Below are positions 1 to 6,739 of a stretch of DNA of 18,449 bases, in pieces (position 1 is the stretch's first letter; each line of letters begins with the position of its first letter). Source of the stretch: Lysobacterales bacterium (GTDB taxonomy: Bacteria; Pseudomonadota; Gammaproteobacteria; Xanthomonadales; SZUA-36); the NCBI GenBank assembly GCA_009692275.1, contig SHZL01000017.1, forward strand, positions 1 through 18,449. Direction: 5' to 3'. Below the pieces are notes generated by a model that was not told where the DNA came from, searched no databases, and saw nothing but the letters and a program-made list of their open reading frames with translations. A program made the position numbers and the translations under genes.

Positions 1-885
1 TGGATCTGGCTGCCTATGATGCGCGCGTTCAGGAAGTACTCAAGCTTGTGGATCAGGATGAGATAAGCCAGCGACCCCATCGCGACGGTCAGCGAATCGC
101 TTAGGCTCACAATGAATATCACCGTGTTCGAGGTCAGGTTGCCAATGATGGGCAGCAAGCCGACCACGAAGGTCAGGACAATCAGGGTCTTGGTAAAAGG
201 CAGGTGAATGCCACACAGGGGCAGCAGGATTGCGAGGTAAAGGGCCGTGAGGGCCGTGTTGATCGCCGAGATCCGCACCTGCGCGAACACGACGCGGCGA
301 AAAGCATTGTTAAGACGCAGTGCCCGCCGGCCAATGGCATCGGATAGCGGGCCACCAGCGCTTCGGGAAGCTGCAGTTTCCAGCGACAGTAATCCGCCAA
401 CCACCATGCCAATCAAAATATGCGCCAGCACACGGCCGAGGTCTTTGCCTGCCACCTGGAAGACGGCAGCGTTCGCGCGTAACCACTCGACCAGCGCGCG
501 GCGCAATTCTTCGGCATCGGCCGGCATGTAATCGGAGATCCACACCGGCATCTGCTCACGCGAGTGCTCGATGATTTCGGCCATGCTGTTGATCAGGGCC
601 GGAATGCTCTCGTTGCTCTCGCACAGCATGGAACTGGCCAACACGCCCAACAAGGCAATCAGCGCGATCACCGCTCCGGCAATCTAGGGAGACGGCAAGC
701 AGCCTTGGACCCTCGCCCCACAGCATGCGGGTGCGGAACAAGGGCGTGAGCATATTGACCAGTGAAAACACCAGCAGACCGGCAATCAGCGAAGGCAGCA
801 GGTGCAAGTACAACACCAGCAGCAATGCGGCAGTGCTGGCGCTCAGCGCAAAGAGATCCCTGCGTGGCACGAGTGGCTGATCCAT
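1..885 (-). pseudogene. AI-2E/PerM-family transporter, frameshifted and cut by window edge
   Basis: Multi-pass inner-membrane permease of the AI-2E exporter (PerM/YdiK) family. Reading leftward from an ATG at 885, the first 67 codons give hydrophobic N-terminal helices (MDQPLVPRRD start, then LLLVLYLHLLPSLIAGLLVF). The frame then runs into unrelated sequence near 684. Moving to the neighbouring frame at 683 restores an open reading frame of 227 codons to the window edge with clear family sequence: IAGAVIALIALLGV, then the conserved C-terminal signature KTLIVLTFVVGLLPIIGN and LIHKLEYFLNARIIGSQI. One extra base around 684-686 (plus strand CTAG) explains the break. The C-terminal end lies outside the window. 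The gene is divergent from the DUF2092 gene. It is either a recent pseudogene or a sequencing error, because everything on both sides of the break is well preserved. The family assignment is firm; the transported substrate is not known. Confidence 0.85.
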
Positions 886-955
886 AATCGAACTCTGAAC
901 TCGGGGCGCGGTGGTACGGAAGATACTGCTTGACTCATCTGGCCGCCAGTGCGCG

Positions 956-983
956 TTGAAGACACGCCGGATTTAGTTATACT
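956..983 (+). promoter_or_regulatory. Sigma70-like promoter for the DUF2092 gene
   Basis: A TTGAAG box at 956-961 is separated by 16 bases from TATACT at 978-983, a five-of-six match to the -10 consensus. It lies about 64 bases upstream of the chosen ATG (1047), in the gap between two divergent genes. This is a prediction from consensus only. Confidence 0.5.
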
Positions 984-1046
984 TGGCGCATATTGCTTCA
1001 GGAAGATTCGTGTGGGCATCGTTGTCAGGACCGATGGGGAGGAACC

Positions 1047-1859
1047 ATGAAGAAATCGTCACGCAAGTCAAACCGCTCACTCATGCTGCCTGTGATCCTG
1101 CTCGTGCTGGCGGCGCCGCTTGCGGCACAGGTATCAACCGCGCCCGTCACAACCGGAACGACTCAAACGGGCGCCGCAACGGCGGTTTCTCCCCAGGCAC
1201 AGGCGGTGCTGGACCGCATGACCGGGTATGTCAGGGGCCTGAAGGAATTTTCCATTCAGAGCCATGCAACGCGTGATGAAATAGTGGAGTTCGGTTACAA
1301 GCTGCAGCACAACGAATACTCCGAAGTCACCGTTCAACTCCCCAATAAGCTGCGCGCTGAGCAGCAGGGTGACATCAATAATCGCACCTACGTCTACGCA
1401 GGCACGAAACTGGTCATGTATTCACCTGATGAAAATGTCTACGCACGAATCGACGCGCCCGATGGCCTTGGCAAGCTGATCGGTGGTGCGCTTGATGCCG
1501 GCATCGAAATACCAATGATTGACGTGCTTTACCAAACTTATTACCACACCCTTACCGAGAACGTGGTCGGTGGCATCTGGATTGGCGAAACGACCATCGA
1601 AGGAGCTGAATGCGATCATCTGGCCTTCCGGCAAGCCAGCGCCGACTGGCAGTTATGGGTGGAGAAGGGCGATCAGCCGTTGCCGCGCAAGATCGTCATT
1701 ACTACCCGCAACGAAGTGGGCGAGCCGCAGTACCAGGTGACCATGAATTGGAATCTTCAGCCCAAGATCGACAACTCGACTTTCTCGTTCACGGCTCCGA
1801 AGGATGCAAGCGAAATTCCGTACAGTGAGCCTGCAGCCCTCATGGGCGGCACGCCGTAA
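1047..1859 (+). CDS. DUF2092 family periplasmic protein
   Basis: Predicted exported protein of 270 residues resembling the DUF2092 family, whose members are periplasmic proteins of unknown function with a LolA/LolB-like fold. The start at 1047 is chosen because a GGGGAGG ribosome site lies just upstream and the product then begins with a signal peptide (MKKSSRKSNRS, a hydrophobic core LMLPVILLVLAAPLAA, cut near AQV). An upstream in-frame start at 993 would bury this signal. Family-like stretches include KLRAEQQGDINNRTYVYAGT, KLVMYSPDENVYARIDAPD and a C-terminal half with ITTRNEVGEPQYQVTMNWNL, where the last strands are typical of a lipoprotein-binding beta sheet. It is followed after 13 bases by a Gly-rich protein gene, probably in the same transcript. 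The family call is likely; the ligand is unknown. Confidence 0.75.
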   Translation: MKKSSRKSNRSLMLPVILLVLAAPLAAQVSTAPVTTGTTQTGAATAVSPQAQAVLDRMTGYVRGLKEFSIQSHATRDEIVEFGYKLQHNEYSEVTVQLPNKLRAEQQGDINNRTYVYAGTKLVMYSPDENVYARIDAPDGLGKLIGGALDAGIEIPMIDVLYQTYYHTLTENVVGGIWIGETTIEGAECDHLAFRQASADWQLWVEKGDQPLPRKIVITTRNEVGEPQYQVTMNWNLQPKIDNSTFSFTAPKDASEIPYSEPAALMGGTP

Positions 1860-1872
1860 CAGGAGACCCAAC

Positions 1873-2406
1873 ATGAACAACAAGCAAACTGTCGTTCCCA
1901 CTTACCGCAAGATGCGCTCGGCCACATTCAGCCTTGTGGTGGCAAGTGTGGTGCTGGCCTTCGTCGTGCCTGATGCCAGCGGTTTCCGCGGGGGTGGCGG
2001 TGGCGGCGGCTTCGCAGGCGGAGGGCGCATGGCCGGAAATTCGATTTCGGGTATGGATCGCGGCGGCGATTTTGGCGGTGGTGACTTTGGTAACCGTGGC
2101 AATATCAACACCGGCGATATCAACAGGGGCAACGTCAATATCGACAACAATGTCAACGTCAATGTCGATCACGACTACAACAACGGCTGGGGTGGCGGCT
2201 ACTATCATCCGGTCGCCGCCGGGGTGGCCATCGGTGCGGTAGCCGTCACGACCGCAGCGGTGCTGGGATCGTACTACTACGCACTGCCATCGACCGGATG
2301 TGCCCAGGTGCTGGTGACCGGAGTTTCCTACTACCAGTGCGGCAGTGCCTATTACCAGCAAACATGGTCAGGCAGCAACGTCGTCTACGTCGTCGTAAAT
2401 CCTTGA
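1873..2406 (+). CDS. Gly/Asn-rich exported or membrane-associated protein
   Basis: A 177-residue protein of unknown function. The ATG at 1873 has an AGGAGA site about seven bases upstream. From N to C terminus: a basic leader; a hydrophobic segment (SLVVASVVLAFVVPDASG) that is probably a signal peptide; a glycine-rich stretch (FRGGGGGGGFAGGGRM); an Asn/Val/Ile-alternating stretch (residues about 78-100, with INTGDINRGNVNIDNNVNVN); a second hydrophobic helix (VAAGVAIGAVAVTTAAVLG); and a C-terminal Tyr/Cys domain with two cysteines (STGCAQVLV and YYQCGSAYYQQ) ending in VVYVVVNP. The two cysteines could form a periplasmic disulphide. It probably shares a transcript with the DUF2092 gene. Antisense open frames here reflect the repetitive Gly codons. 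Confidence 0.7.
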   Translation: MNNKQTVVPTYRKMRSATFSLVVASVVLAFVVPDASGFRGGGGGGGFAGGGRMAGNSISGMDRGGDFGGGDFGNRGNINTGDINRGNVNIDNNVNVNVDHDYNNGWGGGYYHPVAAGVAIGAVAVTTAAVLGSYYYALPSTGCAQVLVTGVSYYQCGSAYYQQTWSGSNVVYVVVNP

Positions 2407-2487
2407 CAGATCCGTTACCGGTGATAACTGGATCCGTGCGGACTCGATCGCCCAAGAGGGGCAAAAAACCATGGCGGGGCCAACGGC

Positions 2488-2879
2488 ATGACGCTGACCA
2501 AGACCTGAATCTGCCCAACCTGTAAAAAGCCGGTTTCCACCCCGCATTGTGCGGCTTGCGGCGAGCGCCTTGTAGATCCGCTCGATCTGACCATCCCAGG
2601 CATGCTCCGCCAATTGCTCGAAGTCTTCAGTTGCATTGACGGACGTTTGATGCGCAGCTTTCGCACCCTGTTGCGTAGTCCGGGCGTGCTGACCAATTCA
2701 TACCTGACAGGGCAGCGTCTGGTCTATATCCGGCCGCTGTTTTAAATGCCAAGTCCCTGGTCATCCTGATGGTGGTGCCCTTCACCCTGCTGGTGGCGCT
2801 TTTGTTTACGCGTCAAAAACGGCCATTCGCAACCCACGTGGTTTTTTCACTCCCCCTAGCCAGCCGAAGTCCCGGCTAA
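2488..2879 (+). pseudogene. Decayed DUF3667-like zinc-ribbon membrane protein
   Basis: Remnant of a gene for a DUF3667-like protein, a family with an N-terminal zinc ribbon and a membrane domain of unknown function. From an ATG at 2488 the frame reads MTLTKT and hits TGA at 2506. The same frame then continues as a clear zinc ribbon (ICPTCKKPVSTPHCAACGER) and a family-like segment (SFRTLLRSPGVLTNSYLTGQ, then RLVYIRPLF), stopping at TAA 2743. Another frame from 2748 gives a membrane stretch (AKSLVILMVVPFTLLVALLF, then TRQKRPFATHVVFSLPLA) that normally lies much further downstream in this family. The middle is therefore missing. The last bases run into the 3' end of the convergent TolB/TPR gene. 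At least three lesions (nonsense, internal deletion with frame change, lost C-terminus) make this a true pseudogene rather than a sequencing slip. The family name rests on recall. Confidence 0.7.
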
Positions 2880-4450
2880 GGCCCGAACATTCCAATCCTG
2901 GCGCTCCCACCAGGGGTGGTGCCAGCCGATGTGCCGGGCTTCATCCGGTAAAGCCCTGGCCTGCCGCGCATGCCCAAGGAGCGAATGAGCGCAGGCTGCC
3001 CAGTAGCTGGCTACGGAATTGACGATTTCCTGTTGGGTCATGTGGTCGTAACCGGCCAAAAGCCCCTCCAGTTCATCCCGGCCGCGTGCATTATCGGCCA
3101 GCAGCCGCAAATGAGCCCGATTGATCACGTGCGGGAGCCGCCAGATCCAGTCATCGGTGATCAGTTCGATCAATTCCCTGTCCCCGTCCAGCGTGGCTTG
3201 CTCGTACTGCTCGCGTGCAGCCGGTAAGTCATCCAGTGCGATAAAGGCCTGCCCGCGCTGTTCGGCCGCGTAAGTGCGCGCAGTTTGACCCCTGGCTACT
3301 TTGCCGAGGTAATCACGATCAGCGCGGACCATGGAGTTTGCAATGATCAGGTCGGCGTCAAACGGGTTGTCCGGCGCCTTGCAGCAGGCCTCTTCCACCG
3401 ATCTGCTTGCCGCTTCGATCTCGTCAGCCTGTAACAACAACAGGCCTTTGCGGGCATGGTAATAGGCGCGCTCCGGTGCGAGTGTTATGGCGGCGTCGAT
3501 GGCGTGCAGAGCAGGTTCAAACTCCTTTGCCTGGGCATGGGCGCGCGCCAGGCCATAGTGCGCAACGGGGAAATACGGATCGATGTCTATGGCCGCGGCA
3601 AAGCTCGTTTTCGCCTGCGCGACGTCGCCGTAGCGCAGCGCATCAAACCCCACGTTGACATTGATGATGGGTGACAGGGGCTCGCGTTGCAGGGCTTCGC
3701 GGTTGCGCTGTCCGGCTTCGCGGAAATTCCCCTGTCCCACCGGGACCAGGCCATACCACACCAGGCCCATGGTGTACGCCGGGTTCAGTTCCAGCGCCCG
3801 GAGCAAGGCCGGGGGAGCAAGACCGGGTCAGCGGGACTGGAAAGCGGACTGACCCGCTGGAGCACCGCCGCCGCGATATCGTCCTGGAGTCGGAAAATGT
3901 CCTCGAGTTTGCGTTCAAACTGCTCGAACCAGATCTGGAAGCCATCAGTGGCGCTGACCAGTTGCAGGTTGATCCGAACAGCATCCGCCTGCTTGCGCAC
4001 ACCGCCTTCCAATACCACGGCGACATTCAGCAGCCGGCCGATTTCGCGGACGTCCTCGTGGCGGCCCTTGAACGAAAACGACGAGGTGCGCGCTGCAACC
4101 CGCAGCCCTGGCACGCGCGCAAGCTGGTTGCGAATTTCTTCCGACAGCCCATCGGAAAAATACTCGTTTTCAGCATCATCACTAAGGTTTACAAACGGCA
4201 GGACGGCGAGAGAGCCGCTGGGTGCTTCGGGGAGCACTGCAGCAGCCAACGGCAATGGGTCGGCGCGTTCGATGCCGCCGGGCGTGATATTGAACAGCCA
4301 GGACAACAACAGCGCCACGGGAAACGCACACACCAGCGCGGCGACGAGATAACGCTCCAGATGCTCGAGTTCGAAGGCAGTAAGCAGGGCATAGCCCACC
4401 TGGATGACAATCCAGGCGAAGGCGCCGTAAAAGACTGCCACCTGCACCAC
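2856..4450 (-). pseudogene. TolB-like/TPR protein, disrupted
   Basis: Two reading frames together resemble the widespread proteins with an N-terminal membrane helix, a TolB/FlgO-like domain and C-terminal TPRs, often found as accessory domains of adenylate cyclases. The first part (4450 to 3785) has a membrane helix (VQVAVFYGAFAWIVIQVGY), the TolB-like signature (SLAVLPFVNLSDDAENEYFS, DGLSEEIRNQLARVPGLRV) and FRLQDDIAAAVLQRV. The second part (open from 3827, stop at 2856) starts abruptly in a TPR unit (LLRALELNPAYT) and continues for over 300 residues of TPR-like helices. Normally roughly 100 or more residues separate these points, so a deletion plus frame change is inferred near 3788-3827. 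The conserved FWNELRRRHV lies upstream of the first usable start (GTG 4450) and no ATG precedes it in frame, suggesting that the true start was also lost. Two separate small proteins remain possible but less likely. Confidence 0.7.
3824..3856. repeat. Inverted repeat near the TolB/TPR break
   Basis: Perfect 8-bp arms CGGGTCAG (3824-3831) and CTGACCCG (3849-3856) flank a 17-base loop. The palindrome sits next to the point where the TolB/TPR reading frame changes, so it may be connected with the rearrangement. It is too short to call a mobile element. Confidence 0.5.
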
Positions 4451-4535
4451 GTGGCGGCGGCGCAGCTCATTCCAAAATTTCCGGACAAAAACCGGGTTGC
4501 GCTTTTTCGCCGTCCGAACTATAGCATTCGCACCG

Positions 4536-4564
4536 CTGAGGGTAAGAAAAAAAGCGGCTATACT
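4536..4564 (+). promoter_or_regulatory. Candidate promoter for the TSUP gene
   Basis: A weak -35 box CTGAGG (4536-4541), a 17-base spacer and a good -10 box TATACT (4559-4564) lie 46 bases before the ATG at 4611. The -10 is identical to that proposed for the DUF2092 gene. Prediction only. Confidence 0.4.
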
Positions 4565-4610
4565 CGGACTCGGCGAATTTTCTGGCGCTCAACCCGGAAC
4601 TGGGGAAATC

Positions 4611-5522
4611 ATGCACATCCAGGACTGGAATGCCAAAGACATCCTGTTGCTGGTCCTCGCGGTTTTTGCCTTGTTCTATTTTGTGGCGCTGGTAGCCGGT
4701 ATCAGGCGGGCAAAGCGGGAGCAGCGCGACGACATCAAGCCTACCGTAGCAACCACCCTTACGGGTTTTGTCGCCAACTTCTTCGATACCCTGGGCATTG
4801 GATCCTTCGCCACCACGACGGCCATAGTGCGGCACTGGCGCCTGGTGAAAGACAAACACATCCCGGGCACACTCAATGTCGGGCACACCCCGGCGTCGTT
4901 TGCCGAAGCGGTAATTTTCACGACCCTGGTGCCGGTTGAGAGCATCACGCTGATTTCGATGATCGCCGCCGCAGTGGCCGGGGCATGGCTGGGCGCAGGG
5001 ATTGTCGCTGCGTGGCCGAGGCGAAAAGTCCAGATCGGCATGGGCTTTGCGCTATTGATTGCCGCCGGCCTGATGCTCATGACACAACTCAGGCTGTTTC
5101 CGGGCGGTGGCGATGCATTGGCGCTCACCGGGCCCCTGCTCTGGGCCGGCATCATCGGTAATTTCATTCTCGGGGCCTTGATGACCCTGGGCATAGGCCT
5201 GTTTGGCCCCTGCATGATCCTGGTCAGCCTGCTCGGCATGAGCCCGATCGCAGCGTTTCCCATCATGATGGGTTCGTGTGCATTCCTGATGCCCGTGGCG
5301 AGCGTGCGTTTCATCAAGGCGGGTGCGTACAACCCTGGCGCGACGCTGGCTTTTGCGCTCGGCGGCATTCCGGCAGTACTGATTGCCGCTTACATCGTAA
5401 AATCTTTGCCGCTCTCGGCAATACGGTACCTGGTTGTCGTCGTGGTGCTTTATACCGGCGTCAGTTTGCTGCTTGCCGCGAGAAGGGGAAGCCCCGGGAA
5501 AGCTGTGATTGGCGGGCACTAA
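4611..5522 (+). CDS. TauE/SafE (TSUP) family membrane permease
   Basis: A 303-residue inner-membrane protein with about eight hydrophobic helices, resembling the TauE/SafE/TSUP permeases that export sulfite, sulfonates or related anions. The ATG at 4611 (MHIQDWNAKDI) is preferred over an upstream in-frame start at 4497, which would add a charged, non-membrane extension and overlap the proposed promoter. The N-terminal half contains the conserved TLTGFVANFFDTLGIGSFAT with the DTLGIGSFATTT core; the second half repeats the fold with LGALMTLGIGLFGPCMILVS and MGSCAFLMPVASVRF. The two-half architecture fits the family. The gene stands alone, divergent from the broken TolB/TPR gene and followed by a long gap. 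The substrate cannot be assigned from sequence. The family call is strong. Confidence 0.85.
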   Translation: MHIQDWNAKDILLLVLAVFALFYFVALVAGIRRAKREQRDDIKPTVATTLTGFVANFFDTLGIGSFATTTAIVRHWRLVKDKHIPGTLNVGHTPASFAEAVIFTTLVPVESITLISMIAAAVAGAWLGAGIVAAWPRRKVQIGMGFALLIAAGLMLMTQLRLFPGGGDALALTGPLLWAGIIGNFILGALMTLGIGLFGPCMILVSLLGMSPIAAFPIMMGSCAFLMPVASVRFIKAGAYNPGATLAFALGGIPAVLIAAYIVKSLPLSAIRYLVVVVVLYTGVSLLLAARRGSPGKAVIGGH

Positions 5523-5817
5523 CAAGCTTTTGGGAGCGATGTATTCCGGTTCCAGGCTTGCCCTAAAAGTTGCGAAAATGACGAGTTTGGAAATTTCTAT
5601 AACAGAATTGTGGCACGTTCTTTAATGTGGTGATAAGGTACACGCCCGGTTGGTGAATTCAGTTTGCAGGTGCGTTGTGACAGATGTGGCAGGTACCGCC
5701 GGTTTGTGTGGTCGCAATCGCGACAGGAAGGCAACGCTAGAAAGGCCAACGGCCGGAAGTCCAGTTTCGACCTCTGTGTCTTGATCGCAACGTGCAACTG
5801 TACATGCCGGTAACTGA

Positions 5818-5846
5818 TGGTAAGAGTGAATCGACTTTTTTATATT
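5818..5846 (+). promoter_or_regulatory. Weak candidate promoter for the TonB operon
   Basis: TGGTAA (5818-5823), a 17-base spacer and TATATT (5841-5846) are the best-placed boxes in the AT-rich part of the gap. The -10 matches consensus at five positions but the -35 at only three. If used, it would leave a leader of roughly 100 bases containing the two hairpins at 5869-5906. Confidence 0.3.
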
Positions 5847-5868
5847 TGCGGTGTTAACATCTGCCCCC

Positions 5869-5906
5869 GCCGCATTGCGGCAGAACTCGTCTCGCACTTT
5901 CGTGCG
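5869..5906 (+). promoter_or_regulatory. Two small hairpins in the predicted leader of the TonB operon
   Basis: GCCGC-ATT-GCGGC (5869-5881) and CGCAC-TTTC-GTGCG (5893-5906) are perfect five-base-pair stems with short loops, ending 27 bases before the AGGAGG ribosome site (5934-5939). They are not followed by a T-run, so they do not look like terminators. A role in mRNA stability or translation is only a guess. Confidence 0.35.
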
Positions 5907-5950
5907 GACGCAAGGTAGCGGATCTCGTTGACCAGGAGGCGTTTTAAGTC

Positions 5951-6739
5951 ATGATCCCGATTAATTCCAGGCTAGTGAAAACAATCAGCCTATTGCTGAC
6001 CGTAGCGGTGCCAATCGTTTTGGCCGCACCGGTCTATGCCCAAACTGTAGACAATGCTGTAAGCGCCCAGGTAGCTGTTGACAAGAGCGCCACTGCATCA
6101 CAGGACCGAATTAACGAGGTTCGCGACAAGACGCAGGATGCCGCGAGCAAGTACGCGCAGGCGGTTGCTGAAAGTGAAAGCATGGAGAAGTACAACAAGC
6201 AGCTTGCCGGCCAGGTCGCGGACCAGGAAAAGGAGGTGGCGTCGATTGAGAAGCAGTTGACTGAAATCGAAACCACCAACCGCGAAGTACAGCCCCTGAT
6301 GCAACAGATGGTCGATACCCTGGCTCGTTTTGTCTCTCTGGATGTGCCATTCCTCCTCGAAGAGCGTACCAAGCGCGTGCAGTCTCTGGAAGATTTGATG
6401 CCGCGCTCTGACGTCGCCATTTCCGAGAAATACCGCCGGATTATTGAAGCCTACCAAATTGAACTGGAATACGGCCGGACCCTGGAAACCTACGCAGGTC
6501 GTATCCAGGACGCCAATGGTGAGCGCACCGTGGACTTTGTTCGACTGGGAAGGGTTTCGTTGATGTATCAAACACTTGATGGCTCCGAGACCGGGTACTG
6601 GAACGCCCAGGAGAAGCAATGGGTGGTAGATAACAATTATGCCCATGCAGTGTCAGAAGCACGCCGGGTAGCCAAGAAGGACGGGGCCCCTGATCTGTTG
6701 AAAATTCCTGTGCCGGCTCCTCAGGAGGTGCGGTCGTGA
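5951..6739 (+). CDS. DUF3450 protein, first copy (TonB-system periplasmic component)
   Basis: Exported coiled-coil protein of 262 residues of the DUF3450 family, found beside TtpC/ExbB-type TonB motors in Gammaproteobacteria. ATG 5951 follows AGGAGG (5934-5939). Residues 1-30 are a signal peptide (SLLLTVAVPIVLAAPVYA, cut before QTV). Residues about 45-105 are heptad-rich coiled coil (KYAQAVAESESMEKYNKQLA, then DQEKEVASIEKQLTEIETTN). The C-terminal half has the family core: ISEKYRRIIEAYQIELEYGR, VRLGRVSLMYQTLDGSETGY and WNAQEKQWVV. Its stop overlaps the TtpC start by four bases (GTGA), so the two are translationally coupled. A second DUF3450 gene in this window (11543-12259) shares the core but lacks about 30 residues of the N-terminal coiled coil. 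The likely role is as a periplasmic partner of TtpC; the exact function is not established. Confidence 0.85.
   Translation: MIPINSRLVKTISLLLTVAVPIVLAAPVYAQTVDNAVSAQVAVDKSATASQDRINEVRDKTQDAASKYAQAVAESESMEKYNKQLAGQVADQEKEVASIEKQLTEIETTNREVQPLMQQMVDTLARFVSLDVPFLLEERTKRVQSLEDLMPRSDVAISEKYRRIIEAYQIELEYGRTLETYAGRIQDANGERTVDFVRLGRVSLMYQTLDGSETGYWNAQEKQWVVDNNYAHAVSEARRVAKKDGAPDLLKIPVPAPQEVRS

Larger units (their letters stand above)
5523..5950. other. 428-bp gap upstream of the TonB locus, no convincing gene
   Basis: No convincing gene is seen. Two overlapping minus-strand open frames (5597-5797 and 5622-5897) lack recognisable motifs and a good ribosome site. The gap contains an AT-rich patch near 5830-5860 and two small hairpins just upstream of the first DUF3450 start, so it most likely holds the promoter and leader of the TonB operon. 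No clear rho-independent terminator for the preceding TSUP gene was found. Confidence 0.6.

Noticed and set aside
1840..2361. Minus-strand open frame opposite the Gly-rich gene
   Set aside because: It is a mirror of the repetitive Gly/Asn codons; the product is low-complexity with no recognisable motif.
2856..2885. Bidirectional terminator at the convergent junction
   Set aside because: Only a five-base stem (AGCCG/CGGCT) without a T-run is present.
3671..4939. Long plus-strand open frame of 422 codons
   Set aside because: It is antisense to the TolB/TPR gene and then overlaps the start of the TSUP gene in another frame; its translation has no domain-like features and no ribosome site.
5523..5575. 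Rho-independent terminator after the TSUP gene
   Set aside because: The CAAGC/GCTTG pairing has a long loop and no following T-run.
5597..5897. Two overlapping minus-strand open frames in the gap before the TonB operon
   Set aside because: No motifs, no good ribosome site and composition unlike the neighbouring genes; more likely leader and promoter DNA.
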